64,000 nt of DNA from Isoperla grammatica (GCA_945910005.1 OX246738.1:26699303-26763302); one strand, 5' to 3'. Counted from the stretch's first letter, positions 35,601 to 46,132 are shown. Notes: generated by a model not told the origin, from the letters alone. Program-made: numbers and translations.

Positions 35601-38600
35601 ATATCACAATAATATCCAGCACTATTTTCAACCGCGGAATGAAATCTTCAGCAGTTTGTTGCTAAATTTGGCCACATATAGCGCTGTATGTACTAACACA
35701 CGGTGCCTATAAGGTCTAAATTGGTATTCAAGCTATTCAAGCAATAATGGTGAATTCACGACCTTGCGTTGTGCTGAGCTGAGCGTTGGACTTTGTTGCG
35801 TTGCGTGGACTTCATCATCTGTTCACGACCTTGCTTTAAACCACAGCCTTCTCGACGGGTCAAACCGTGGATTCAAGGTCTACTTGATCTCCGATCAAGT
35901 GGACCTTGCGCGGATTGAACCGGCGTTTGAGAAGGCTGTGGTTTAAACCGAGTATCTCGGATCATACATGCCGCGAGGATCAAGACGGCTTTGCTTTGCG
36001 TTATTGCGTTGGAAAGTTGAACTAGAATCAATGTTTGCAGCATCGCACCTGTAGTCGCGCACTGATGATGCTCATGATTGGCTGCTAGTGCTAGGACTTC
36101 GAAGTTCAAAGTAGCGTAGGGCAAGCAAGGTCGTGAATTCACCATAAGCTATCAGACAGTAAAGCCTAGCACCTACAATGGCTGATCAAGTTATGATGTT
36201 AAACAATAATTATTTAAAGAAATAGGTACAGTAATTTATTTCAGATCACTTTAAAGCAGTCATTTAAACATGTTCAGTGTCTTTGACGTCATTTGAATCC
36301 AACATGCATCGTTGGCATGATTTAAGAGTACGAGTTACGTAACAATATCCGCTCAACACAATACGTAGTAGGTCATAGGCGTAACATTTATGTTTCTATT
36401 TCTATTACTTTACTATCTACATTCTCTACTCATTCTACTACTCATTCTCACCCTGCTTTGCTTGGCGGCAGATGGCCGTACATTATGTCAAAAACATTTA
36501 CCTTTCTTGCAAAAATTGTGAATGTTTAAAAGTCACTTTATGTTTAAATGTCCCATTGTGATTTATCTGTATTTAATATTTTTTATGATAAGTTGTAAAA
36601 GTGTTGTTTAAATTTATTGTTTTAGAGATCCAGTGCTTAATGGGGATGTTCCTGTATTTGCCTCATGACATCAACAAGTCTCCATATAACCACCTCCTAG
36701 ACCCAAACCTCTGGGCGGAGATCTATGACGTTTTCACTCGTGATGCCTGTTCATTGCTGGGCCTTAGTGTAGAAAGTCCACTGTCTGTCTGGTAAGTAGG
36801 CCTACTGTGCCTAGAAGTATGTAATGGAGCAGTAAGTAGCCACAGACCCAATTTTAGACCTATGCTAAGGCAACTAAACAAGTAAATTAGTGACAGGCCT
36901 AATAGAAGAGGAATGATTTTTAAGAGGCATAAAGCACATCTGCTTTGCTTTGCTGGCAGACGAGGACACAGGTTTGTGAAAGTGTTGGGACATGGCTACC
37001 TGCCAGCTTGCGTAAGATTGTAAGATTGTATGGGCAAGGTAAAAGGACATTGGCTCTGTTTTTTCGGCATATGAGTACAAAGATTGGGAAAGTGGGCAAC
37101 CTTAAGACATTGGATACCAGCCAACGTGTGCAACATTGTATTTGTGGGGGGGGGGGGGGGGGGTGTAGCCAGTAAACACACCGACTTTGCTTTGTCAGCA
37201 TACATGAGAACAAAGGATCAGGAAAGTGAGTGACCTTGGGGCTTGGCTACCATCTAACTCTCATCACTAACTATTATTGGAGAGGCATATGCCTACGCCA
37301 CCAACGGAATAACTAGATGATGTTTCTGACAAAAAATGTTTATGCTTTCCTAAGAATGTAACCTCCAAACCTCCAAATGCAAATTTCCCTCCATTTATCA
37401 TGCAAAACTAATCCCACAAGTGTCCCTTCTATGATGTCATCCAATGCAGCCTGCTGCCTGACGTCACGGCAGGTTATCCAAGATTACTTTCATGATGAAT
37501 TCAGGAACGCAAAAGCTTTTCTACCTTCCAGAGTGTATAATGAATGCCATGTTGGTGTTGCAGTGTAAATGCCGGGTGTACAGCATTGCCAGCCTTGCTC
37601 AATATCAAGCAAGTGATGCAGCAAAGACAAGTTACTGGCATTTGGAACGGCAAGGATGAACTACCTGTGAGTTTCTTTAAGCTTCAGTTTACAAAAAAAA
37701 TATTTGTATGTACATATGAAATATTTCATTGATGATTAGGCCTACATAATGATGATGATAGTTATTTAGATGATTCACTTCAAGCCTGCATAGGCTTCGA
37801 AGCCATGGTAATTGCAATTGGGCATTGGTTTGGTCAACCATAGTTCCTACTTCGTGGATTCTAGGTTCGAATCCTGACTTTGCACGTGGATGGCATATGA
37901 TTTTTTCTAACTTCTTATATCACCCTCTCATCTTTTAGGTTGCATTATTGCCAAAATGTGAGATGTAGGCCTATGTAATGTGACGTAAGTAAATCAAGAG
38001 TAGGACAAATCACAAATTTACTCAAGATTACAGCTCTTATATGCACTCATTTATCATCCGATATGGTTACTGATCATTATTTTACATCGATGTATGTATC
38101 CCTATTGATTTCATTTGGAAGTTAGATTGACCTGCAAAATAATGGGACAAGTCCAGGAAAGTTGCTAGAATGTTCGTTCCGCCCCTTGATTTACTTGTGT
38201 CGGCAAGTGTACATTGCACAGCCCAAACATCGTCATTATCTTAAAGTTAATGCTCTTAAATCTAATACTATAGGCCTAGACCTATATTTTTTTTATAATT
38301 ATTTTTTTATTACAGCATATTAATTATTTTTTAACCAATATTGGCCATCACATATCACGTCTACAACGTGTTTTTTTCTTTTAGATTGAGATTGACCTTG
38401 GTCAAGAGAGTCGGTACCATTCGGTCTTCGCCTGCCCCATCCTACGCCAGCAAAGCACGGAGAACAACCCTCCTATGAGACTGATATGTGGGCACGTAAT
38501 CTCTCGAGATGCGTTGAACAAACTTAGCAGTACGGGAAGCAACAAGTTAGTGTTCGTATAGCTACTAATTCATAATGGGGAGGTCAGGCATAGCTAGCCG

Positions 38601-40330
38601 GCTTAGGTAGACCCGAGCTTGGCCCAAGTGAATGGTGGAACCTCCCAACCCCTACCTGACTTTATAGTTGGAAACAAGGACAGGTGTTGATTGATTATTG
38701 GTACTAAATTAGATAAGGGGCCCAGATAGCCAGGAAAGAGTGCATGAAATTTGTTGAGAAGCAGGAGGAAGAAGGCAAAGAAAGAAACACTGAGCCTAGC
38801 AAGCTTAGTCATTGAAAGTTTCATGCCCTAGACTAGGATGGGCAACCACTACTCAACCCTACATACTAATTGGAAATGAGTTAGATATTACAGTAAATCC
38901 TCGGTAAAACGAACTCGGTTAGTGCGAATTCTCAGATAATACGAATAGTAAGCAAGACCCAGCCCGCGTAAATAGGATACTCAATGTTAAATAAAACGGA
39001 TATAACGAATTTCGCATAATACGTAATACGAACTTATTATTTATCCCCTGGATGGTACTTATACATAATGTTCGTTGTTTAATACGAACTAATAATTTTG
39101 AACCTGCACAAACAAAATAATGTGTCCAAGAGTTCAACTCGCAGAGTAGGCGTAGGTATCAAGATTTTTGTCTGCCGAGCGTACGTCGTCGCAGGCAGCT
39201 ACTTGTTTTGTTGGTGCTTGGTTTTCCCTTCCCCCTCCACCGCCCGCAGGCGCGATCGGATGCGCGCGCCAGCCCTTACAGCTGTTGAGGGGCGTGGCTT
39301 GCTCATAGCAACGTGCCCGCTTAGTCCGCCTACTATGCACGCACAAAACATCATACCCGCGCGCTACTATCCATTGGAAAACATTGATTGTTTGTGGATA
39401 CGTTTATTTTGGCTGGTACTATTGAATTTCAACGTTTTTGCGATATTACGAATTTTTATATTACGAACTGACGATTTCTGGGTCCTTTGATGTTCGTATT
39501 AACGAGGGTTTACTGTATTTTTATTCCTATACATAAATTATAAACTCATATCTTTTTAATTTCAGGAGGAATTAGATAAGATAGATAGATAGATAATTTT
39601 ATTGAAACTGCTTTGAACAATACAAATTGCAATTCGGTGGCAGAGTATAGAACACAAAGTTTATAAGTTATATACATAAAATACTTATATTAATACATTC
39701 TTAAGTCTACTTCTAAATATACTAACTGCTGGCAAATCCTTGAGTACTTCCTCAGGCAAGTCATTCCATTCCACTATACCCATTTCAACCAGTGAATTTA
39801 GTCCTTTCCTTCTGTATTTCACATCTCTTTCCATCTTGTATTTGTGGTCCCTTCTCCCAACATACCTTGCTTTAAACATTCTGCCTTTTATCTCTTTCCA
39901 TGGCATCTCCCCTCTAAATGCTCTGTACAGGTATGCTAGTCTAGCTATTTTCCTTCTTTTTTGTAGGGAGTCCCATTTTAGTTTCTTTAGAGTTTCAGAT
40001 ACACTTTTGTGTGCATATTGTACTAATTTGATATTTCCTTCTTTTATCCCTTCCTCCTTCACTGTATTTGCTAGTCCTATTACCAGTTGTTCTTTTTTTC
40101 CTATTGTTGGTAATTTCCTCTTTTTTAGTTCCACTTTTATCTGCTTGAGATTTAGATCTCCCTACCCTACCCTACTTGTAGGCCTACCTACAACTCTGTA
40201 CAGTACTAGAGCTGAGGTAGTTTGTGGTACTGTATGATTTTTATTGATCATTCTCTTTTTCAACAGGTTCAAATGTCCATACTGTCCAGTGGAACAAAAC
40301 CCTTCAGATGCACGACTGATTTACTTCTGA
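25527..40330 (+). CDS. RMND5: RMND5 (Rmd5/Gid2), RING subunit of the CTLH/GID E3 ligase
   Basis: Eight exons join in frame with GT-AG introns: 25527-25662, 31939-32084, 33445-33582, 34290-34560, 36626-36791, 37564-37666, 38385-38545 and 40267-40330, giving 394 residues (human RMND5A has 391). The protein pairs with MAEA/Gid9 to form the catalytic RING dimer. Visible parts: N-terminal coiled coil starting [38 protein letters not shown] (exon 2); LisH around residues 115-145 ([17 protein letters not shown]); CTLH around 150-210 ([13 protein letters not shown]); [19 protein letters not shown] in exon 5; and a reduced RING with Cys337, Cys355-Gly-His357, Cys377 and Cys380 ([14 protein letters not shown], then FKCPYCP), ending DARLIYF. 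The reduced zinc set is normal for this family. A longer in-frame start exists at 25425, but the chosen ATG aligns with the family N-terminus. Introns hold a LINE, a TTF-type relic and several MITEs. Confidence 0.97.
25942..26288. mobile_element. TIR element in RMND5 intron 1
   Basis: Starts GACTACGTATATCACGCAAG and ends CTTGCGTGATATACGTAGTC, a perfect 20-bp inverted terminus followed by TTTAA. Inside are AAGGCGCCTT phrases on both sides and a GCGCTT/AAGCGC pair. A related start, ACTACGTATACCACGCAC, lies near 48613. About 347 bp, noncoding. Confidence 0.85.
26940..27021. repeat. Poly-C and poly-G tracts
   Basis: A C-rich run at about 26944-26961 and a G run at about 27004-27019. The opposite homopolymers 60 bp apart could pair or form quadruplexes, and the lengths may be uncertain for sequencing reasons. 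Confidence 0.8.
27105..27680 (-). mobile_element. TIR element with a 78-codon unrecognised frame
   Basis: CTGGGTGGAATAAGGGCA at 27118 is inverted as TGCCCTTATTCCACCCAG near 27653, and the outer CAAATTGAG pairs with CTCAATTG. No clear target duplication. On the minus strand 27573-27337 reads as 78 residues including [20 protein letters not shown] do not recognise it. It could be part of a transposase or a captured host fragment. Confidence 0.7.
28860..29142 (+). pseudogene. TTF-type zinc finger/hAT-like protein relic, 5-prime part
   Basis: The frame ending at 29141 reads [20 protein letters not shown], then [19 protein letters not shown], then a stop. The pattern of Ser-Ser-Phe-Lys followed by Cys-x-x-His and a distal His resembles the TTF-type finger of ZNF862-like, transposase-derived proteins. 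Frames upstream (from about 28880) are shifted. It lies in RMND5 intron 1 in the same orientation as RMND5 and appears to continue after the LINE insertion, at 31190. Confidence 0.55.
29195..29224. repeat. Poly-T tract
   Basis: About 28 consecutive T, followed by ACATACATACATA. Possibly the tail of a minus-oriented retroelement. Confidence 0.9.
29530..31188 (-). mobile_element. Non-LTR retrotransposon (LINE), 5-prime truncated, inside RMND5 intron 1
   Basis: The minus frame 31188-29752 (478 codons) is the reverse transcriptase part of a LINE ORF2: [19 protein letters not shown], then [37 protein letters not shown], and FADDF as the catalytic box (usually YADD or FADD). A C-terminal extension ends [12 protein letters not shown]. 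The endonuclease is absent. The 3-prime end is marked by an ATT/AAT microsatellite (29542-29655), the kind of tail used by CR1/L2-like and related clades; the clade assignment is tentative. The RT frame is open without stops, so the insertion is fairly young. It appears to split a TTF-type relic present on both sides. Confidence 0.92.
29540..29656. repeat. AAT microsatellite at the LINE 3-prime end
   Basis: About 38 AAT-type triplets with a few AGT or AAC variants. In the minus orientation of the LINE it follows the 3-prime UTR as a tail. Confidence 0.95.
31189..31480 (+). pseudogene. TTF-type/hAT-like protein relic, 3-prime part
   Basis: The frame starting at 31165 reads [20 protein letters not shown], then YPQIIELEQ, a stop, and later [20 protein letters not shown]. 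The last phrase resembles the start of the hAT-like RNase H region in ZNF862-type proteins (acid residue in a small-residue context followed by D-x-T/S). It carries at least one stop. With 28860-29142 it forms one decayed gene interrupted by the LINE. Confidence 0.6.
33621..33768. mobile_element. Hairpin MITE, TTA target, RMND5 intron 3
   Basis: The 67-bp arms are almost perfect: TGCTACGTTTACAGCTACG and GCGAGCGAAGCGAGGGCGCG at left are mirrored at right, with a 16-bp loop near 33687-33702. TTA flanks both sides (33618-33620 and 33769-33771). A TTA/TWA target and short size fit PIF/Harbinger-type MITEs. It lies 38 bp downstream of exon 3. Confidence 0.85.
35350..35610. repeat. A-rich CAAAACAAA low-complexity tract
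   Basis: Between about 35455 and 35605 the plus strand is composed mainly of ACAAAACAAAC-type words with almost no G or T. Confidence 0.8.
35748..36144. mobile_element. Foldback element, TAA target, RMND5 intron 4
   Basis: Ends TGGTGAATTCACGACCTTGC and GCAAGGTCGTGAATTCACCA are perfect inverted repeats of 20 bp, flanked by TAA on both sides (35745-35747 and 36145-36147). A second nested palindrome inside pairs TAAACCACAGCCTTCTC (about 35835) with GAGAAGGCTGTGGTTTA (about 35930), and an inner TCTACTTGATC/GATCAAGTGGA pair sits at its tip. The target and ends suggest a Harbinger-like MITE. Confidence 0.85.
36935..37262. repeat. Degenerate tandem repeat, three units, with a poly-G tract
   Basis: Units share a TTTGCTTTG-like start, a GGCAGACGAG or AGCATACATGAG block, AAAGATTGGGAAAGTG-like words and a final TTGGCTACC or TTGGATACC. 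Periods are about 105-135 bp. A run of about 19 G (37145-37163) breaks the second unit. Confidence 0.7.
37795..37995 (+). mobile_element. tRNA-headed SINE with the family B tail
   Basis: The head has CTTCGTGGATTCTAGGTTCG with a box B-like GGTTCGAATCC. The tail TATCACCCTCTCATCTTTTA and ATGTGAGATG aligns by eye with the family B tail at 7050-7110. This suggests that one conserved 3-prime module is shared by SINEs with different heads. It lies in RMND5 intron 6. Confidence 0.6.
38891..39515. mobile_element. pogo/Tigger-like MITE, TA target, RMND5 intron 7
   Basis: Starts CAGTAAATCCTCGGTAA and ends TTAACGAGGGTTTACTG, inverted termini flanked by TA on both sides (38889-38890 and 39516-39517). CAGTAAACCCTCG-type ends with a TA target are typical of pogo/Tigger elements in the Tc1/mariner superfamily. 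Subterminal AATACGAA motifs recur. No transposase remains. Confidence 0.88.
39572..40140 (-). mobile_element. LINE 3-prime fragment, C-terminal RT region
   Basis: The minus frame 40134-39685 (149 codons) reads as the thumb/C-terminal part of a non-LTR ORF2: [20 protein letters not shown], then [18 protein letters not shown] and [20 protein letters not shown], ending [10 protein letters not shown]. The 3-prime UTR has AATAAA on the minus strand and ends in a TCTA microsatellite (39575-39595). It is severely 5-prime truncated and lies in RMND5 intron 7. It differs from the LINE at 29530. Confidence 0.85.
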
Positions 40331-40812
40331 AACGCTGAAAATATCTACAAGATGATCTTTTCTTACCAGACACTGTCAATAGTACTCGAAAACATTATTG
40401 ACACATTTACGGTTTGTGTAATGAATGACTCAAGGTCAAAAGTAGAAACTCTATTTAAAGAAGAATCTTCACTTTATCTGACACGTAACAAGATAATATA
40501 TGGGCTACTTTGTGTAAATAATGTAAGTTGTATATACATATATATATTATGTATGCAGTATACATAACAATAATGCATAATAATAATTTAAAATGTGGTT
40601 TGCTGTTTGGCAGTTAGACTAGGTGTTTTATGTACTGTAATATCAAATACCGTAACAGTAATAGCTTTGCTGTTAATACTGGTTACTTGTGGGAAATCAT
40701 GGCAACACTGGCTCAGCATTGACCTACGATGTCACACTAAAGCTGGCTCCGGCACAAGGAAGCCAACAAACAAGAGCCGATAAAGAAGTTCTAGTAAAAA
40801 CGACTAACGAGA

Positions 40813-42653
40813 TATGTGCGAGTAGTACTTTTTGGTTTGAGTCAAGTATCGAGTCGAGCTGTTAACTACTCGCATGTATCAAGTCGAGTTGAATAGTAAA
40901 AAAAGAAATATATATATATATATATATATGTGTGAGAGGGAAAGAAGGATAGGAGCCAACAGCTTACCTGAAACCATTTGGCAGGCTGCGTAGCGTAGAT
41001 GACACAAAACAAAACAAAAAACAAAACAAAAAACACAACACAAAAACTTCTGGACGTTTCGACGCTTCGGTCTTGGTCACCAGAAGGAGAATGCTTAAAC
41101 TAAAACTATTTACAGTATATACAATGGTTGAACACCAGTGCTGTTGGGGGTGGGGTAAGGAAGGCGGTGGGAGGCGGGGCTACCTGATGTTGAGATTGGG
41201 AGGGTCTCGGGACAGGGTTACCGCGATATGGGCTTGTTCCCACCGTCTGAGGTCACTGGCGAGACAGCTTCTAGGCAGGGCCTTGATGACTTTGGTGTTA
41301 AAGCAGCTCTCAAGTCCAAGATTGTGTGACATAGCATGTCTCGCCACAGGTTTTTCTTCATCTTGCAGTGTGATGGACTGCCTGTGTCCTGTCATCCTCT
41401 GACTCAGGTGGTTAGTAGTCAGGCCCACATACTCGGCCGGGCAGTGCTTGCAGTCCAGTTGGTATACCACATTCTCTGTTTCGCAAGTATTGTGCCCTCG
41501 AATGGGGTATATGACGCCCGTGGCCCGAGCAGTGAAGTTGGTGGCAGGAGGATTCATTCTGCAAGTCTTGCATCTAGGTCTCTGGCAAGGGGCTCGCCAG
41601 TGACCCCAGACGGTGGGAACAAGCCCATATCGCGGTAACCCTGTCCCGAGACCCTCCCAATCTCAACATCAGGTAGCCCCGCCTCCCACCGCCTTCCTTA
41701 CCCCACCCCCAACAGCACTGGTGTTCAACCATTGTATATACTGTAAATAGTTTTAGTTTAAGCATTCTCCTTCTGGTGACCAAGACCGAAGCGTCGAAAC
41801 GTCCAGAAGTTTTTGTGTTGTGCTTTTTGTTTTGTTTTTTGTTTTGTTTTGTGTCATCTACGCTACGCAGCCTGCCAAATGGTTTCAGGTAAGCTGTTGG
41901 CTCCTATCCTTCTTTCCCTCTCACACATGTACTAGCCTTTAGGCCTGTTCTATATTTCCTATATATATATAAACTGGGCTGTAAAATTATATTCAGGCCT
42001 AGCCTAGGCCAAATCGTTACTACACAATAATCCAATATTATCAAATATTTAGTTCTAATCCGTCATGTCATAGTTATGAATATATGTTACTTATTAGTAG
42101 CAAGTAGCAACACATATTGTCAAAACGTACTCAAGCTAATCCAGCCGAAAAACTTCAAAGCTGCCGTCAAATTGTCGGCATCTGTGCGTCATACTTCCAG
42201 ATTAATTCAATCCCACTCAAACCGCTTCACCTTCATGGTGACAACGACCTAAAATGAATAAATCTGATCACATATTTAATATTTTGTTATTTATCATACG
42301 CATACCCTATATCTCAATAATTTGGAAGGAACGTAGGCTATTACGTGTTCAAACAAAATAACTTAAACTTGACAGACTATTTTATTGCCTTTTATTTCAC
42401 TAGTTGCCATTGTTGGCCATATTGCTGAAATCATGGCCGAAATGAATTCTGGGTCACTCCCACTACCAATTAGCTGAGCTAGTTATGCAATGTTGATAAC
42501 GGTAGTGTGGATCTTTTCCACATGGGTGCTTGGTCGACTTCGTTCAAATCAAACAGCGGGAATACTCGGACTTAACTCAAAAATCTTGAACAACCGCTTG
42601 CGTCTAGTCGAATACTATTTACTCGACTCGACTTGTCGAATACCCGCACATCC
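40813..42653. mobile_element. hAT-like element interrupted by a Penelope-like insertion
   Basis: The left end GAGATATGTGCGAGTAG and the right end (read inward) CAGGGATGTGCGGGTA resemble each other and the TAGGGATGTGCGGGT end of the hAT copy at 53852. Both flanks carry GTCGAGT/ACTCGAC subterminal motifs. No clean target duplication was found, so the left boundary is uncertain. Confidence 0.5.
40929..41938 (-). mobile_element. Penelope-like element: GIY-YIG endonuclease end with inverted terminal copies
   Basis: The minus frame 41557-41180 reads as the C-terminal GIY-YIG endonuclease of a Penelope-like retroelement: ENVVYQLDCKHCPAEYVGLT, then HLSQRMTGHRQSI, PVARHAMSHN and the terminal DLRRWEQAHIAVTLSRDPP. 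Just upstream the frame reads RPRCKTCRM, the Cys-rich linker between RT and endonuclease. The RT itself is missing. Two near-identical 335-345 bp arms (40929-41263 and 41593-41938) lie in opposite orientation, each holding the end of the frame plus the 3-prime UTR. Each arm ends with a CTTCTGG...CCAGAAG stem enclosing GACCGAAGCGTCGAAACGTC, resembling the hammerhead-like motif of these elements. Only the endonuclease segment is coding. Confidence 0.85.
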
Positions 42654-43978
42654 CTGAAAGAAACTTCTTTGTTGACTCTGTTACTTCATGCTATTAATTC
42701 CATGCCAAGGGGTTAAAATAAAAGTGCTGAAAGCAATGTCGCTGCCGATTGTCATGTTAGTGAAGCCAGTTGTCAGTACTGTAGTATTATTGTTACAGTA
42801 TTTTGTAAGTGTGTGCTAACACTGTATCTGTCAACGTATCAAGACTTTTTAGGGTGATAAACTATGCATTAGCTAGCACTACTACAAATTGCCTTTTAAA
42901 CTTAATTATGTAGTAGGGAATTGTAGTTGGTCATAAACTGGTTGGACTCGTCATGTTTTACTGTAAATGGAAATTTGTGCATGGGAAAATTTAAAATATT
43001 GAATGTAGTGCAAATCTATTCATAATTGAATTCAGAGTGATGTTAAGTGTAACCCTCTGTATAAGTGAGCCAGTGTGTATTCAGTATTCACATTGTTTAC
43101 TTACAGTTTCTGTTTCAGTCAATAATATAGTAATGTTCAACGTTAGTTTTTCTGATCATAGTCGGTGAAATTTTTCTGAGATCATCCCACTTAAGCTGTC
43201 GTCGATATCGCAAAATATTAAGTTCATCAACTGTGATTATCTCCTACCGTCAACAGTGGTAACAGTGGTAGAATCTGAGACGTGAGACCCAAAAGCTACG
43301 CTCAAAATTAGACTGAAGTTACGAAAAAACTGCAAAGCCTAGGTGACAAAACGATTGCAATATTATTATATTATGGCAAGCATTGATCTTTACTCAATGA
43401 TCATTGCTCAGCATCCACATAGTATTGGTCTGTCACCCGAGGTCTCGTCATTATCAGCTGCTGCGTTCAATGTAGGCTTCATCTTTTCAATTTTCATGTA
43501 AAACAGCAAATATCCATCGCGATAAATATTATTTATATTTACTATATGCGATGCCTATCGAGTATTGTCATATTAATGGATAGTTTGTATTTTCATTAAA
43601 AGGACTCTAACCTATGTTATTAGAACTAAAACTATTATATTTATTATTTATACTGTTGTACAACATAAGGCAAGGCGTCAAATTTTTTTGTTTGGGGGGA
43701 ACTGTAGTTTTAAAGCCTGCCTTGCATGCACCACTGATTGAGAAGCAGGTGACTGATTACTATTGATGCCATATCGTGTGCTTTCGTGCTTTATCGACAT
43801 CCAAAACAAACCCATATTTTACAAATACGTGTTCATGGCTTGAATTGAATTATCAATATTGTTGAACATCACTAAAGTCAGCACAGTTAACCTTTGCTGA
43901 GGTAGGTGGGCGATGAACAAGTTCCCCTGTGTGAGAGGTCTTCTGACTTGCTAGTCTTTACTGTGCTATCAACACTTT
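41938..43978. other. Intergenic spacer, nothing recognised beyond the hAT-like right end
   Basis: AT-rich sequence with no conserved peptide on either strand and no obvious repeat after 42653. Confidence 0.4.
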
Positions 43979-45004
43979 TACATCTTGGCTATCCTACACT
44001 GGCAGAGTTAAGTTGCTCGTCACCCGTAATAATTTGTCTTGTGTTCACGCACATTTCACTGCCATAAGTGTGCACTAGTTAACTCACAGTATGCTAGATA
44101 CTACCAGTATCTGTATAGGCCCTATATATATCTAATGTTGAAATCATAAGTTCATAACATAACCTCAAATATTGACAAGGAGTACCATAGTTGAATTACT
44201 TTGTTATTGTGCATTTTTAATTAACATGACATTTAAATAGGCACACAGATCTTTTAAACCCAAATAGTTTAATTTTCTCAACAATAAGGTCCCATAGATG
44301 GCTTTGCTTCTTTCTATCCGAACTTAGCCAAGTTTAGTTTTTTTATTGTTAGTACAAAAATCAATTTACTAAGCAATGTTCCGATTCCGATTTAGAAAAA
44401 TTCTTGCTCATGAATCATGATCAAAACTTGTTCATCAGACATCTGGCAAGAGGTTAGTGTTGTGGTTGCTGTTGATGTGGAATAAAGCATATGTACAGGC
44501 TACATCTTGGCTATCCTACACTGGCAGAGTTACGTTGCTCGTCACCCGTAATAATTTGTCCTGTGTTCACACACATTTCACTGCCATAAGTGTGCAATAG
44601 TTAACTCACAGTATGCTAGATACTACCAGTATCTGTATATATATCTTATGTTGAAATCATAACATAACCTCAAATATTGACAAGGAGTACCATAGTTGAA
44701 TTACTTTGTTATTGTGCATTGTTAATTAACATGACATTTAAATAGGCACACAGATCTTTTAAACCCAAATGGTTTAATTTTCTCAACAATAAGGTCCCAT
44801 AGATGGCTTTGCTTCTTTCTATCCGAACTTAGCCAAGTTTAGTTTTTTATTGTTAGTACAAAAATCAATTTACTAAGCAATGTTCCGATTCCGATTTAGA
44901 AAAATTCTTGCTCATGAATCATGATCAAAACTTGTTCATCAGACATCTGGCGAGAGGTTAGTGTTGTGGTTGCTGTTGATGTGGAATGAAGCAAATGTAC
45001 AGGC
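43979..45004. repeat. Tandem duplication, 522-bp unit, two copies
   Basis: Copy 1 (43979-44500) and copy 2 (44501-45004) both begin TACATCTTGGCTATCCTACA and end GTACAGGC. They differ by a few substitutions and small deletions, such as loss of one of two CATAA phrases and a shorter T run in copy 2. Identity is about 96% by eye. No coding content is recognised. Confidence 0.95.
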
Positions 45005-45130
45005 TTACGAGGTTGAATCTTAGTAAGTAGTCGCAACCGACCTACCTATGCGTTCATGTTTATATAGATTAGTCGATGAAGAAGTCCTATTAGCACCACC
45101 GTAGGATAGCCGTAATGTAACGGGGTCTTA

Positions 45131-45717
45131 GGACGTGTCTGAATATTATTCTTGATTTCATTCTTGTTCTTGGTCTTGATCTTGTTCTAATTCTCACACC
45201 AGTTTCACGTATTCGGACAAGATTCAGACATTACTTGATGCAAGTAGCGACATCTAGCGAGCTATTTTGCGTACGTAGGTGTTGAGTACCAAATAGTGCC
45301 GCCAGAGATCGTTGAATGGTCATTTCAACTTTAAATAGATCGATTATCGCACATAAACTGTCATTGTTATTGTTGCAAACTTTTTTTAACATGATATGTT
45401 TAATCAAAATACAAGATCAAATAAAAATATGCATTTTATTTTAATAAATATTACATTCTAGTAACTTTTGAAGGCCACAGGCTTTAGATACTGCTACAAT
45501 TAACTGAGATATGTTCTGACCGTTAAGTTGGTCCGCCGTGATCTGGAATAAAATGTAGTGTGCACTTTTAATTATTGTTCTTATTCTTATTCTTCGTCCA
45601 AGGTCACGTCACGCACGAGTATTCGGACAGTACTGGATACGTCACGGATGATTGATGACATAAAATCAAGAGCAAGAACAAGAATGATTGTCATTATGGT
45701 AGAATTTGGACACGTTC
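45131..45717. mobile_element. Harbinger-like MITE, TTA target
   Basis: Starts GGACGTGTCTGAAT and ends ATTTGGACACGTTC, flanked by TTA on both sides (45128-45130 and 45718-45720). Subterminal inverted ATTCTTGTTCTTG and CAAGAACAAGAAT blocks and GTATTCGGACA copies extend the arms. Noncoding. Confidence 0.82.
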
Positions 45718-46084
45718 TTACACTCTTAACTTGACACAATTTGCAAATGTATTGATCATCTTGTTTGTGGCGGGTATTGCGGTCGATTAGGTCAATACTC
45801 ATTACTCAATACCAAGTAGAGACAAATAGTTGACCAAGGAGCTGGCCATCTGAATAGCATGGGTCCATAGTTTTTTATGTTGGAAATAAAATATACTACC
45901 GTATCTGTCATTAGCTGCCCTTTTTGGGACGATTATTTGGTATTGAACGACATAGGCCTACCGGTACCTGACAGCTAGGTCATATGGCGTCATGGTACGA
46001 TTGGAGGAAAGGGAGAAGTAAAAAGATTTAAATGGAAGATTTAAATCAAAATCACAAATTAGTCTAGGGAGGTCATAATTTTCT

Positions 46085-46132
46085 CACCTCTTACGATTGG
46101 CAGAATCACTCTGGGCCAAATTCTACAACGGG
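46085..46132 (-). mobile_element. SINE-like family B fragment
   Basis: On the minus strand it reads TTTGGCCCAGAGTGATTCTG then CCAATCGTAAGAGG, matching the internal block of the copies at 4960 and 6850. Confidence 0.55.

Noticed and set aside
39740..40237. 165-codon plus-strand frame
   Set aside because: It is the antisense of the LINE C-terminal RT frame.
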